Notes: generated from the letters alone by a model not told the origin. 64,000 nucleotides of DNA from Candidatus Thermoflexus tengchongensis (GCA_016842085.1 JAEVEX010000066.1:43380-107379); one strand, 5' to 3'. Positions 6,712-15,833 are shown, counted from the first letter of the stretch. Numbers and translations are program-made.

Positions 6712-9700
6712 ATGGGCGGAAGAACGATTCGAATGCTGATCCTGCTGGGGGCCAGCGGGCTGGGCCTCCTGGGACTGGGGCAGGCGCTGGCTGCGGTGTG
6801 GACGGACAAGCTGGACTACAGCCCGGGGGAAGCGGTGACCATCTCCGGCGATAACAGCAACGGTGCGGGTTACCTTCCCGGGGAGCCGGTTCGGGTGGAG
6901 GTGTGGGGCCCGAACGGCTATTACGCCACGTGTGAAGCCACAGCGGACGAGAACGGTGCCTGGTCGTGCGCGGTCACCCTGTGGCCGGACGAGCGGGCGA
7001 TCGGGGAATACACTTACACCGCTCGCGGGCTGACCTCGGGGGTCCAGGAAAGCGGGACCTTCTGGGACATTGGGAATCTGGACTACGCGCCCGCCAGCCT
7101 CACGTTCAACGTGAGCTCCCCTGCGACCCTCACGTTCACACAGGTGGTGACGGCGCCCGCCGGGAACGATGCATTCACGGCGACGCTGAAGGTCACCGGC
7201 CTTCCATCCGGATGGAGTGCGTCAGCCTCCCCATCGGTTCTCAGCTTTCCCGCCTCGAGCAGCCCGACGGCTCGATCCTGGACCATCACCATCCAGGTGC
7301 CCGCGGGCGCAACCCCAGGCTCCTATTCTTTCAATGTGAAAGCAGACCCGCAAAAGGTCTCCGGTCAGCAGAAGACTCCGGGCGAAGGCAATGGCACCCA
7401 GGTGACGGTGAATGTGAGCGCGCCCACGCCGACGTCCACCCCGACGCCCACGTCCATGCCGACCCCGACACCAACGGAGACGCCTACACCCACGCCGACC
7501 CCGACCGTGACACCCACGCCAACTCCGATTCCTAACCGGCCGCCGGTCGCCAATCCGGACAGCTATGTTACCAACGAGGATATGCCACTCCATATCTCTG
7601 CGCCTGGGGTACTGGGCAACGACAGCGATCCCGATGGGAACCCGCTCACCGCGGTCCTCGTCAGCGGTCCCAGCCATGGCGCTCTGAACCTGAACCCGGA
7701 TGGCTCCTTCACCTACACGCCGACCCTTAACTTCAACGGGACGGACACTTTCACCTATCGAGCTAGCGACGGCCAGGCGTTCTCGAACGAGGCCACCGTC
7801 ACCATTACCGTGCAACCGGTCAACGATCCGCCTGCGGCGGACGCCGGTGGACCATATACAGTCCCGGAGGGCGGATCGGTGACCCTCTCCGGCTCCGGCA
7901 GCGATGTGGACGGGGATCCCCTGACGTTCGCCTGGGATCTGGATAACAATGGAAGTTTCGAGACTTCAGGGGCAAGTGTGACGTTCTCGGCCGTCGGACG
8001 GGATGGCCCCTCGGCTCAGACGGTAGGCTTCCGGGCCTGCGATCCCTACACGTGCACCGTGGTCACGACCACCGTGAATATCCTCAACGTCCCTCCGACG
8101 CCGTCCATCCAGGGAGCTCCGTCCTCCAGCCCTGAGGGTTCTTCCATCTCTCTTACTGGCTCAGCCACCGATCCCAGCCCGGCGGATGTTGGCGCAGGCT
8201 TTGTCTTCACCTGGACCGTGCAAAAGAACGGAGCGCCCTTCGCTGCGGGGAGCGGATCCTCCTTCAGCTTCACCCCGGATGATAATGGGACCTATGCGAT
8301 TTTCCTCGAGGCGATGGATAAAGATGGGGGCGTAGGATCCACATCCACAACTATCCATGTTTTCAACGTGCCGCCCATGGCTGTCTTCTCCGCTGGCAGC
8401 CCGATCGATGAGGGCAGCAGCAGCGCGCTCTCTTTCACGGGTGCTTTCGACCCCAGTGCGGCGGACACGGTGGCGGGCTTCCGCTATGCTTTCGCCTGCG
8501 ATGGGAATGTTGGCGCTCTTCCAACCACCTACAGTGCAGCGGGGAGCTCGGCCGCTGCCTCCTGCTTCTTCCCGGACAACGGGGTCTTTGTTGTGGCCGG
8601 GCGCATCTTCGACAAGGACGATGGCTACACCACTTACACGGCCACGGTGCAGGTGAACAATGTGCCGCCTGTTGTCGTCGCCCCGGGCGGCCAGGGTGCG
8701 GATGAGGGCCAGCTGAAGGCCTTCGACCTGGGCTCCTTCTCCGACCCCGGTGCGGATGCTCCGTGGACCGTTCTGGTGGATTGGGGCGATGGGACCCAGG
8801 CGGTGACCTTCACGATGTCCGTTTCCGGATCCCTGGGTATGCTGAACCATATCTACGCTGACAACGGCACCTACACGGTGACTGTGACGGTTACGGACAA
8901 GGATGGGGCCCCCGGCTCGGCTTCGTTCCGGGTCACGGTGAACAACGTGCCGCCGGCTGTCGGGCCGCTGACGGGCGCGCCGGCGGATCCGATCCCGGTG
9001 AACACCCGGATCACGGTCACGGCGGTCTTCACGGATCCCGGGATCCTGGACACCCATACGGTGACGGTCTACTGGGATTGGGACACCTATAACCCGAATT
9101 CGACGACCAGCCCCTCGAGCACGCTCACCCTGACCACGGGAGCGCGATCTTTCATCGCCTCGTATGTCTACAATCAGGCGGGCGTCTACACGATCCGCGC
9201 CGTCGTGGCAGATGACGACGGGGGGACGGGCGAGGTCATTTATCAATACATGGTGGTCTATGATCCCAGCGCCGGGTTCGTGACCGGTGGGGGCTGGTTC
9301 TGGTCGCCTGAGGGAGCCTGTCGACTGTCCTGGTGCACGTATCAAACAACGGGCCGGGCTAACTTCGGGTTCGTCTCGAAGTATCAGAAGGGCGCCAAGG
9401 TGCCCACCGGCCAGACGGAGTTCCAGTTCCAGGCCGGCAATCTGAACTTCCACAGCGATGCGTATCAATGGCTGGTGATCAGCGGCCCCAAGGCCCAGTA
9501 TAAGGGCACCGGCACGCTCAATGGGGTGCCCGGCTACGGGTTCCTCCTCACCGCCTGGGATGGTCAGGCCAGCGGCGGGGGCGGTCAGGATAAGTTCCGC
9601 ATCAAGATCTGGGATTCCTCCGGCACTGTGGTCTATGACAACCAGATGGGGGCCAGCGATACTGACGATCCCACCACCGTCATCCAGGGCGGGAGCATCG

Positions 9701-9717
9701 TGATCCACAGCAAGTGA
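6712..9717 (+). CDS. Large secreted multidomain PKD/cadherin-like protein
   Basis: 1001-aa extracellular protein of unknown role. Residues 1-~28 are a signal peptide (Arg-rich start, LLGASGLGLLGLG core, cleavage near QALAA). Next come an Ig-like domain (~29-115) and a second beta domain (~120-235). A Thr-Pro repeat linker follows (~236-273), then a tandem-95/VCBS cadherin-like domain (~274-372, with LGNDSDPDGNPL and GSFTYTP). Five PKD-like or Ig-like repeats (~373-855) show DVDGDPLTFAWDLD, VDWGDGT and NNVPP linkers. A C-terminal domain from VTGGGWFWSPEG (~856-1001) resembles the domain that follows choice-of-anchor repeats in other secreted proteins. No sortase motif or C-terminal membrane helix is seen. 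The ATG has GGAGGAGGT upstream; a TTG at 6682 is a weaker alternative. It is a single-gene unit with its own promoter and terminator. Confidence 0.88.
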   Translation: MGGRTIRMLILLGASGLGLLGLGQALAAVWTDKLDYSPGEAVTISGDNSNGAGYLPGEPVRVEVWGPNGYYATCEATADENGAWSCAVTLWPDERAIGEYTYTARGLTSGVQESGTFWDIGNLDYAPASLTFNVSSPATLTFTQVVTAPAGNDAFTATLKVTGLPSGWSASASPSVLSFPASSSPTARSWTITIQVPAGATPGSYSFNVKADPQKVSGQQKTPGEGNGTQVTVNVSAPTPTSTPTPTSMPTPTPTETPTPTPTPTVTPTPTPIPNRPPVANPDSYVTNEDMPLHISAPGVLGNDSDPDGNPLTAVLVSGPSHGALNLNPDGSFTYTPTLNFNGTDTFTYRASDGQAFSNEATVTITVQPVNDPPAADAGGPYTVPEGGSVTLSGSGSDVDGDPLTFAWDLDNNGSFETSGASVTFSAVGRDGPSAQTVGFRACDPYTCTVVTTTVNILNVPPTPSIQGAPSSSPEGSSISLTGSATDPSPADVGAGFVFTWTVQKNGAPFAAGSGSSFSFTPDDNGTYAIFLEAMDKDGGVGSTSTTIHVFNVPPMAVFSAGSPIDEGSSSALSFTGAFDPSAADTVAGFRYAFACDGNVGALPTTYSAAGSSAAASCFFPDNGVFVVAGRIFDKDDGYTTYTATVQVNNVPPVVVAPGGQGADEGQLKAFDLGSFSDPGADAPWTVLVDWGDGTQAVTFTMSVSGSLGMLNHIYADNGTYTVTVTVTDKDGAPGSASFRVTVNNVPPAVGPLTGAPADPIPVNTRITVTAVFTDPGILDTHTVTVYWDWDTYNPNSTTSPSSTLTLTTGARSFIASYVYNQAGVYTIRAVVADDDGGTGEVIYQYMVVYDPSAGFVTGGGWFWSPEGACRLSWCTYQTTGRANFGFVSKYQKGAKVPTGQTEFQFQAGNLNFHSDAYQWLVISGPKAQYKGTGTLNGVPGYGFLLTAWDGQASGGGGQDKFRIKIWDSSGTVVYDNQMGASDTDDPTTVIQGGSIVIHSK

Positions 9718-9743
9718 GCCCCTCCTGCGGAGGTCGGCTCCCC

Positions 9744-9784
9744 GGGCGCGGCTCGAGGAATCGGGCCGCGCCCGGTTGTTTAGA
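9744..9784 (+). terminator. Intrinsic terminator of the PKD-protein gene
   Basis: A perfect 11-bp stem, CCGGGCGCGGC with its complement, around a 12-nt loop, followed by TTGTTTA; 27 bp past the stop codon. Confidence 0.8.
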
Positions 9785-9923
9785 AGGCCATGGGACATGG
9801 CTTTTCCATCAGCTCGCGAAGTCCCGCGGGATTCACCCAACCGCCTCCGCTATGGGAGAGGCCGCAGCGCCGCGCCCTTATGCCTGGATTAAAATAAAGG
9901 GAAATCCTGGAGGTGGAAAGGAG

Positions 9924-11099
9924 ATGCCCCCGGCTCCTTCAGAGCGCATGCGACGTCTGAAGCCTTACCCCTTCGCCGCCCTGGAGCGGCGGATCGCGGA
10001 GCTGCAGGCCCAGGGCCACGATATCATCCGCCTGGATATCGGCAGCCCCGATATGGCGCCTCCCGCCTTCATCCTCGAAGCCATGGAAAGAAGCGCGCGG
10101 GACCCCCGGGCTCACGGCTACGCCGGCTACCGGGGGATCCCCTCGCTGCGCCAGGCGGTGGCCCGCTTCTACGCCCGCCGCTTCGGGGTCGAGCTCGACC
10201 CCGACCGGGAGGTCCTGATCCTCATCGGCTCCAAAGAGGGGATCTTCAACCTCAGCCTGGCCTACCTGGGTCCAGGGGATGTCGCCCTGGTTCCCTCCCC
10301 GGGATATCCCACTTACACGGATGGCGCCCTGGCGGCTGGGGCCGATGTCTTCTACATGCCGTTGCGGCGGGAGCGGGGCTGGTTCCCGGATTTCTCGGAG
10401 ATCCCCCCGGAGGCCCTGGCCCGGGCGAAGGTCCTCTGGCTGAACTACCCCAACAACCCCACGGCGGCCTGCCCCACCCCCGAGTTCCTGGCGGAGGCGG
10501 TGGCCTTCGCCCGCCGGCACAACCTGCTCCTGGCCTACGACAACCCTTACGCCGACGTCGCCTTCGACGGCTACCGGGCCCCCAGCGTCCTCAGCATCCC
10601 TGGCGCGAAGGATGTGGCGGTGGAGTTCTATTCCCTCTCGAAATCCCACAACATGGCCGGCTGGCGCGTGGGGATGCTGGTGGGGAACGCGGAGGTGGTG
10701 GGCACGGTCGCCCAGCTCAAAAGCAACATCGACTCGGGCCACTTCCGCCCCATCCAGGAGGCGGCCGCCATCGCCCTCACCCACGACGACGAATGGATGG
10801 CGGAGCGCAACGCCGAATACGCCCGGCGGCGGGATGTGGTGGTGGACGGTCTGAACGCCGCCGGCTTGACGGCGGAGCGACCCCGTGCGACGATTTATGT
10901 ATGGGCGCGCCTTCCCTCAGGATGGCGCAGCGCGGATTACGCCGCCCGCCTCCTGGAGGAGACCGGGGTCTCGGTGGCCCCCGGGGCGATGTTCGGTGAG
11001 GCCGGCGAAGGCTATATCCGGATCTCCCTCGTCCAGCCGATCCCCCGCCTCGAGGAGGCGGTGCGCCGCATCCAGGCCTTCCACGCTTCCCTGGGGTGA
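9924..11099 (+). CDS. Class I/II aminotransferase (LL-diaminopimelate/aspartate-type)
   Basis: 391-aa PLP fold-I transaminase, cytoplasmic. Visible motifs: IRLDIGSPDMAPP near the N-terminus, HGYAGYRGIPSLRQAVARFY, a GSKEGIFNL segment, NYPNNPTAA (substrate/cofactor Asn), the AYDNPYADVAFDGY aspartate, the PLP lysine K240 in SLSKSHNMAGWRVG, and a C-terminal EGYIRISL arginine. The GIPSLR...SKSHNMAGWR pattern is closest to LL-diaminopimelate and related aminotransferases. Substrate specificity cannot be assigned from motifs. The start at 9924 has GGAGG plus a second AAGGAG right at the codon; an upstream extension in frame to 9714 overlaps the previous terminator and is rejected. Confidence 0.88.
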   Translation: MPPAPSERMRRLKPYPFAALERRIAELQAQGHDIIRLDIGSPDMAPPAFILEAMERSARDPRAHGYAGYRGIPSLRQAVARFYARRFGVELDPDREVLILIGSKEGIFNLSLAYLGPGDVALVPSPGYPTYTDGALAAGADVFYMPLRRERGWFPDFSEIPPEALARAKVLWLNYPNNPTAACPTPEFLAEAVAFARRHNLLLAYDNPYADVAFDGYRAPSVLSIPGAKDVAVEFYSLSKSHNMAGWRVGMLVGNAEVVGTVAQLKSNIDSGHFRPIQEAAAIALTHDDEWMAERNAEYARRRDVVVDGLNAAGLTAERPRATIYVWARLPSGWRSADYAARLLEETGVSVAPGAMFGEAGEGYIRISLVQPIPRLEEAVRRIQAFHASLG

Positions 11100-11105
11100 G
11101 GAGCG

Positions 11106-11204
11106 ATGAACCACGTGCCCTATCTGATCGCCGCCGCGATCTTCGAGGCCCTGGTCTTCGGCTGGGCGATCTGGACGGCCTATCGGGAAAGCCGCTCGCG
11201 ATAA
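11106..11204 (+). CDS. 32-aa single-span membrane micro-protein
   Basis: Small frame of 32 codons, MNHVPYLIAAAIFEALVFGW onward to a Ser-Arg-Ser-Arg end. One predicted membrane helix (residues ~5-25) is followed by a short basic tail, so the C-terminus is probably cytoplasmic. It starts 6 nt after the aminotransferase stop with a GAGGAG site overlapping that stop, which suggests translational coupling. Function not recognised; it has the size and layout of accessory subunits such as CcmD-like peptides, but no partner is nearby. Confidence 0.55.
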   Translation: MNHVPYLIAAAIFEALVFGWAIWTAYRESRSR

Positions 11205-11318
11205 GGGAAGAGGCGGTCGGTGGGCGCTTCGCCGCCTGCCGATCGCCCATTCTCTCATGACCGCTTCCAGGAAACCGCGGGACGGAGGTGTGCGATCGGG
11301 CGCGGAACGCAGGAAACG

Positions 11319-12653
11319 GTGACCCCGGTGGATCGGGCGGTGCTGGTGGGCACCGAGATCTACGGAAAGCCGGGGCTGTTGCCGGTGGAGGATTCCCTGG
11401 ATGAGCTCGCGCAGCTGGCCCGCACCGCGGGGGTGGAGGTGGTCGGCCGCGCGGTGCAGCGGCTCCGCCGCATCCATCCGGCCACCTACATCGGGCCCGG
11501 GAAGGTCGAGGAGATCAAAGCCCTGGTCCGGGCCATGCACGCCAATATGGTCATCTTCGACGACGAGCTCTCCCCTTCCCAGCAGCGCAACCTCGAGAAC
11601 GCCTTCGGCGACGAGGTCCGCGTGCTGGACCGCACGGCGCTGATCCTCGACATCTTCGCCCAGCACGCCCACACCCGCGAGGGAGCGCTTCAGGTGGAGC
11701 TGGCCCAGTACGAATATCGCCTCCCCCGGCTGACCCGCCGCTGGCAGAACCTCGCCCAGCAGGCGGGCGGATCCTTCGGCCGGGGTGGGATCAGCGGGGT
11801 GGGCCTGCGGGGTCCGGGCGAGAAGCAGCTGGAGATCGACCGCCGGCGGATCAAGGATCGCATCGCCCATCTCAAGAAGGAACTGGAGGAGGTGCGGGCC
11901 CATCGCCAGCGTTACCGGGAGCGCCGGCGCCGGGCCCAGCTCCCCGTGGTCGCCCTGGTGGGCTACACCAACGCCGGCAAATCCACCCTGCTCAACGCCG
12001 TGTCCGGCGCCGATGTCCTGGTGGCCGATCAGCTGTTCGCCACCCTGGATCCCACCACCCGCCGGGTGAAGCTCCCGGAGGGCGGGGTCGCCCTCTTCAC
12101 CGACACGGTGGGGTTTATCCAGAAGCTCCCCCACCCGCTGGTGGCGGCCTTCCGGGCGACCCTGGAGGAGATCAACGAAGCCGATCTCATCCTCCACGTC
12201 CTGGACATCACCCATCCCAACGCCCTCCAGCAAGCCCGGGTGGTGATCCAGACCCTGCGGGAGATCGGCGTGCGGGACATCCCCATGATCACCGCGCTCA
12301 ACAAGATCGATCGGCTCCCGGATCCGGAGGCGGCGCGGACCCTGGCGGCGGAGCATCCGGATTTCGTGGCCATCTCGGCTGCTTACGGTATCGGCCTGGA
12401 GGACCTGTTGCGGAAGGTGGAGGCGATCCTCTACCGGAGCCTCACGCCGGTGCGGGTGCGGTTGCCCCTGAGCCGTGGGGATCTCATCGCTCTGTTCTAT
12501 GAGCAGGGCGTGGTGGAATGGGAAGCCCATACGGACAGCGAGGTCACCCTCTTCGGGCGCCTGCCCGGCCGGCTGCTGGCCGCCTTCCGGCCTTACCTGG
12601 AGCACGGAGAGGTGGAGGCAACACCCCGCTATTCGATGGCGTCGAATATATAG
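11319..12653 (+). CDS. hflX: Ribosome-associated GTPase HflX
   Basis: GTPase that binds the 50S subunit and rescues or splits stalled or heat-damaged ribosomes. About 444 aa. The N-terminal HflX domain carries TYIGPGKVEEI, the middle glycine-rich GGISGVGLRGPGEKQLE and the long helical linker KDRIAHLKKELEEVR. The G domain has Walker A GYTNAGKST (~residue 215), switch region LFATLDPTTR, DTVGFI for G3, and NKIDRL for G4. The start is uncertain: GTG at 11319 (AGGA upstream) is chosen, but an in-frame GTG at 11220 would add 33 residues. It is followed by a small membrane protein and miaA, echoing the miaA-hflX neighbourhood of other bacteria. Confidence 0.92.
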   Translation: MTPVDRAVLVGTEIYGKPGLLPVEDSLDELAQLARTAGVEVVGRAVQRLRRIHPATYIGPGKVEEIKALVRAMHANMVIFDDELSPSQQRNLENAFGDEVRVLDRTALILDIFAQHAHTREGALQVELAQYEYRLPRLTRRWQNLAQQAGGSFGRGGISGVGLRGPGEKQLEIDRRRIKDRIAHLKKELEEVRAHRQRYRERRRRAQLPVVALVGYTNAGKSTLLNAVSGADVLVADQLFATLDPTTRRVKLPEGGVALFTDTVGFIQKLPHPLVAAFRATLEEINEADLILHVLDITHPNALQQARVVIQTLREIGVRDIPMITALNKIDRLPDPEAARTLAAEHPDFVAISAAYGIGLEDLLRKVEAILYRSLTPVRVRLPLSRGDLIALFYEQGVVEWEAHTDSEVTLFGRLPGRLLAAFRPYLEHGEVEATPRYSMASNI

Positions 12654-12721
12654 GGGTGGGTCTCAGGGGCTTTCCCATCATCTTGCGGGTCGCAGAAGGG
12701 TTACGCAGCGGGCTTCCCCAC

Positions 12722-12952
12722 ATGTCCACGTTGAACCGCTGGATCGACCGCACGGCGGAATTCCTGGCCCATTATAAGGGCCTGCCCATTGTGATCGGGG
12801 TGGGCCTGATCCTTCTGGACTTCCTCCTGCTCCTCCTCCATCGGCTCGTCCCAGGTCTCCCGGTCCTCGAGGTCCTGGCGACCTTCCATTGTTTCCTCTA
12901 TCTGGGCCTGGTCACCGCCCTCCTGGGCGGGCTCATCGCGGAAGTCCTCTGA
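12722..12952 (+). CDS. Small two-span membrane protein of unknown function
   Basis: 76 aa, beginning MSTLNRWIDRTAEFLAHYKG, with two hydrophobic helices (about residues 22-42, very Leu-rich, and 52-75). It sits between hflX and miaA, 68 bp after one and 12 bp before the other, so it is probably in the same transcript. The ATG at 12722 lacks a clear ribosome site; an in-frame GTG at 12655 is an alternative. No family recognised. Confidence 0.6.
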   Translation: MSTLNRWIDRTAEFLAHYKGLPIVIGVGLILLDFLLLLLHRLVPGLPVLEVLATFHCFLYLGLVTALLGGLIAEVL

Positions 12953-12964
12953 GCGGCGGGCCGG

Positions 12965-13894
12965 ATGGCGGAACGTCCTTCCCCGGATCGTCCCCTGGTG
13001 GCCATTGTGGGGCCGACGGCCGTCGGCAAGAGCGAGGTCGCCCTGGAGCTGGCGGAACGCTTCCAGGGGGAAATCGTCTCGGCGGACTCCCGTCAGATCT
13101 ACCGGGGGATGGACATCGGCACCGCAAAGCCGACGCCGGAGGAGCGCGCCCGTGTCCCCCATCACCTCATCGATGTCACGGATCCGGATCGTCCCCTGAC
13201 CCTGGCCGAGTATCAGCGCATGGCTTACGAGGCCATCGAGGGGATCCACCGCCGGGGGCGGTTGCCCTTCCTGGTTGGGGGAACCGGCCTTTACGTGTGG
13301 GCGGTGGTGGAAGGGTGGCAGATCCCGCCAGCCCCGCCGGACCCCGAGCTGCGCCGCGCCCTGGAGGAGCGGGCGCGGCGAGAAGGGCCGGAGGCCCTTT
13401 ACGAGGAGCTGCGGCGCCTGGACCCCGAGGCCGCTTCCTTCATCGATCCGCGCAACCTCCGTCGGGTGATCCGCGCCCTGGAGGTCTGCTATCAGACGGG
13501 GAAGCCCTTTTCCGCCCAGCGGCGGAAGAGCCCACCCCCCTATCGGACGCTTCTCATCGGCCTGACCCGCCCCCGGATGGAGCTCTATCGGCGGATCGAT
13601 GAACGCGTGGACCGGATGATCGCACAGGGGCTGGTGGAAGAGGTCCGCCGGCTGGCGGAGCGCTATCCGTGGGATCTCCCGGCGATGACCGGGTTGGGGT
13701 ACCGGCAGATCGGCGCTTATCTGCGCGGCGAGATCTCTCTGGAGGAAGCGATCCGACAAATCAAATCCGCCACCCGGGATTTCGTGCATCACCAGTATAA
13801 CTGGTTCCGCCTGAACGACCCGCGTATCCGCTGGTTTGATCTGAGCCGGGAGGATGTGGAAGCCATCGCCGCGTGGCTCGAGGAACAGCTTTGA
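12965..13894 (+). CDS. miaA: tRNA dimethylallyltransferase
   Basis: Transfers the dimethylallyl group to N6 of A37 in tRNAs reading UNN codons. 309 aa, usual length. P-loop GPTAVGKS at residues 16-23, the catalytic SADSRQIYRGMDIGTAKP segment, HHLIDVTDPDRPLTLAEYQ, GGTGLY, and a later R-x-x-GYRQIG-like tRNA-binding part (TGLGYRQIGAYLRGE). The ATG follows the small membrane gene by 12 bp. It is convergent with the ABC gene downstream. Confidence 0.95.
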   Translation: MAERPSPDRPLVAIVGPTAVGKSEVALELAERFQGEIVSADSRQIYRGMDIGTAKPTPEERARVPHHLIDVTDPDRPLTLAEYQRMAYEAIEGIHRRGRLPFLVGGTGLYVWAVVEGWQIPPAPPDPELRRALEERARREGPEALYEELRRLDPEAASFIDPRNLRRVIRALEVCYQTGKPFSAQRRKSPPPYRTLLIGLTRPRMELYRRIDERVDRMIAQGLVEEVRRLAERYPWDLPAMTGLGYRQIGAYLRGEISLEEAIRQIKSATRDFVHHQYNWFRLNDPRIRWFDLSREDVEAIAAWLEEQL

Positions 13895-13929
13895 TCGAAC
13901 TGGCTTATGCCGCCGCATCCCTCTCGGAC

Positions 13930-14841
13930 TTACCCCATCTCCATCCCCACGACCTGGAGGAACATCTCCTCCAGCGAGAGGCGCTGGGGGATCATCGCCT
14001 CCAGGTCCAGCCCCTGGCCCACGATCCAGCGGGCGAGGTCCGCCGGGCGGCGGCCGGGGGCCAGCCGCAGGGTCAGGCGGTTATCGGCCCGGGCCAGCAC
14101 ATCCCCCCAGGCTTGCAGCTCCGCCTCCAGGTCCGGGGGGATCCGGCCCAGCTGAAGGACCAGCGTGGCGGCCTCGCCCGCCCGCAGATCCATCGTTTCC
14201 ACCACGATCCCGGCCTTAATGAAAGCGACGCGATCGCAGACCCGTTCCACTTCGCTCAGCAGATGGGAGTTCAGGAAGATCGTGACCCCCCGGGCTTTCT
14301 GCTCCCGGAGGAAATCCCGCACCAGGATCCGCCCGGCGGGATCCAGGCCCGAGGTGGGCTCATCCAGGAAGACCAGGCGGGGCTCGTGGAGGAAGGCCTG
14401 CGCCAGCCCCAGGCGCTGCCGCATGCCTTTGGAGAACGTGCGGAAGGGGCGCCGCGCTTCCGCGGCCAGACCGACGCGCTCCAGCAGCTCCGGGATCCGA
14501 CGCCGCAGGCGATGAGGATCCACGCCGGCGAGGCGGCCGTGGAACCACAGGATCTCCTCCGCCGTGAGCCAGTCGGGGAAGGCGAAGCCCTCCGGCAGGA
14601 AGCCGATGGCCCGACGGGCGTGGCGATCGCCCAGGGGCCGCCCCAGCACCCATCCGGTCCCGGCTGTGGGGCGGATCAGGCCGAGGAGCATCTTGAGGGC
14701 GGTGGTCTTGCCGGCCCCATTGGGGCCGAGGAAGCCGAAGGCTTCCCCTTCCGCAACCTGCAGCGTGAGGTCCGCCACCGCCACCCGATCCCCGAACACC
14801 TTCCGCAGGCCTTCGGTTTCGATGATCCAGGTGCCCCTCAT
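13930..14841 (-). CDS. ABC transporter ATP-binding protein
   Basis: 303-aa cytoplasmic ATPase of the ABC-2/drug-export type (CcmA/NatA-like). Walker A GPNGAGKTT, Q-loop replaced by the FLPEG segment typical of this group, signature FSKGMRQR, Walker B LVFLDEPTSGLDP, and the H-loop NSHLLSEVERV. A ~80-residue C-terminal extension is typical of the family. The ATG at 14839-14841 has AGGAG 6 nt upstream; the frame could extend 7 codons further. No permease is adjacent. The gene upstream on the same strand encodes a membrane-anchored protein of unknown function, so the membrane partner must be elsewhere. Confidence 0.9.
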   Translation of the reverse strand: MRGTWIIETEGLRKVFGDRVAVADLTLQVAEGEAFGFLGPNGAGKTTALKMLLGLIRPTAGTGWVLGRPLGDRHARRAIGFLPEGFAFPDWLTAEEILWFHGRLAGVDPHRLRRRIPELLERVGLAAEARRPFRTFSKGMRQRLGLAQAFLHEPRLVFLDEPTSGLDPAGRILVRDFLREQKARGVTIFLNSHLLSEVERVCDRVAFIKAGIVVETMDLRAGEAATLVLQLGRIPPDLEAELQAWGDVLARADNRLTLRLAPGRRPADLARWIVGQGLDLEAMIPQRLSLEEMFLQVVGMEMG

Positions 14842-14919
14842 CCCCATCTCCTGGCGGGACAACGGCTCGCCGCGGTCCTATTCCTTCCCCGGGGGAGGGG
14901 AATCCGCGGCCGTGGTCTT

Positions 14920-15780
14920 TCAGCGGATCGATCGGGCCCAGGCGATCAGCCGGCCGGCCTCCGCTCCCGGTCCGCCGACCAGGTAAAGGAATGCCTCATC
15001 GTGCCAGAGCAGGAAGCGGACCGGCAGGGTCTCCCCGCCGGGCGTGTGGGCGGCCTGGGGGAAGGTGAAGAGCGTCGCCTCCCGACCCTCCATGACGACG
15101 GATTCCACCTCCACGGTCATCCCGGGGGCCATGGGAATGGGGAGCAGAAGCGTTGTCTGCCAGTCCACGGTCCGGGCCAGGCGCCGCGCCTCCTCCGCGG
15201 GCATCCCCATCAGCCGCAGGGCGGCCTCCGCCAGCGGACGGATGTCCCCTTCCGGCTCCATCGTGTAGGCGGGCAGCGGAGCCTGGGCCCAGCCATAGGG
15301 GATGCCCTCCGCCTCAAAGGTGGCCAGCAGGATCGGCCCCACCGTCATCGTCAGGACCGTCCCGTGGAGCGCCTCGGGGACGGTCACGTCGTCCGCCCCG
15401 GCCGCATGCAGCGCTTCCCGCAGGTGGTTCACATCGACGGTCCAGCGGGCGGAAGCCGCTGGCATCACCTGCAGGGTGAGGAACTCCGGGATGCCCGCGG
15501 GCGAGCGGACGGGGAAGCCCAGGAGCGCTTCCGCTTCGGCGAGGCTCTGGACCGTCTGGGGCTCCACGGGTTCGAAGGCCAGGTCGCCGGCGAGGATGCC
15601 TGAGAGGGTTTCCCCGGTCGCGGCGGGCATGGAGAACGTATACGGGACGACGAGGAGGCGGCGGAAGCGGAAGCCCTGGAGGAAATCGTGGGCTGCCGCC
15701 CGCAGGGCGGGGGAGAAAGCGAACGCCAGGGCCGCCACGCCGAGCAGCAGCAGCCCCGCTGTCTTCATACGCCGATGCAT
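14920..15780 (-). CDS. Membrane-anchored or secreted DUF4367-like protein
   Basis: 286 aa. N-terminal signal-anchor (residues ~6-25, GLLLLGVAALAFAFS) followed by an outside domain. The extracytoplasmic part has the LAEAEALLGFPVRSPAGIP segment often found in proteins attached to anti-sigma/outer sensor domains (DUF4367-like), and ends with strand-rich segments such as ETLPVRFLLWHDEAFLYLVG. The ATG has AAGGAGG at ideal spacing; a longer frame to 15813 lacks one. It reads into the ABC ATPase gene 78 bp downstream, so they may form an operon. Precise function unknown. Confidence 0.7.
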   Translation of the reverse strand: MHRRMKTAGLLLLGVAALAFAFSPALRAAAHDFLQGFRFRRLLVVPYTFSMPAATGETLSGILAGDLAFEPVEPQTVQSLAEAEALLGFPVRSPAGIPEFLTLQVMPAASARWTVDVNHLREALHAAGADDVTVPEALHGTVLTMTVGPILLATFEAEGIPYGWAQAPLPAYTMEPEGDIRPLAEAALRLMGMPAEEARRLARTVDWQTTLLLPIPMAPGMTVEVESVVMEGREATLFTFPQAAHTPGGETLPVRFLLWHDEAFLYLVGGPGAEAGRLIAWARSIR

Positions 15781-15827
15781 GGAATCCTCCTTTCCCTGGC
15801 GATCGGCGATCACGCCAGTTCGGGTAT

Positions 15828-15833
15828 ATTATA
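15828..15833 (-). promoter_or_regulatory. -10 box for the DUF4367-like/ABC operon
   Basis: Perfect TATAAT on the minus strand, 47 bp before the start codon. The matching -35 region is weak (TGATCA at 18-bp spacing). The gap 15834-16054 towards the plus-strand holin-like gene shows no credible gene. Confidence 0.5.
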
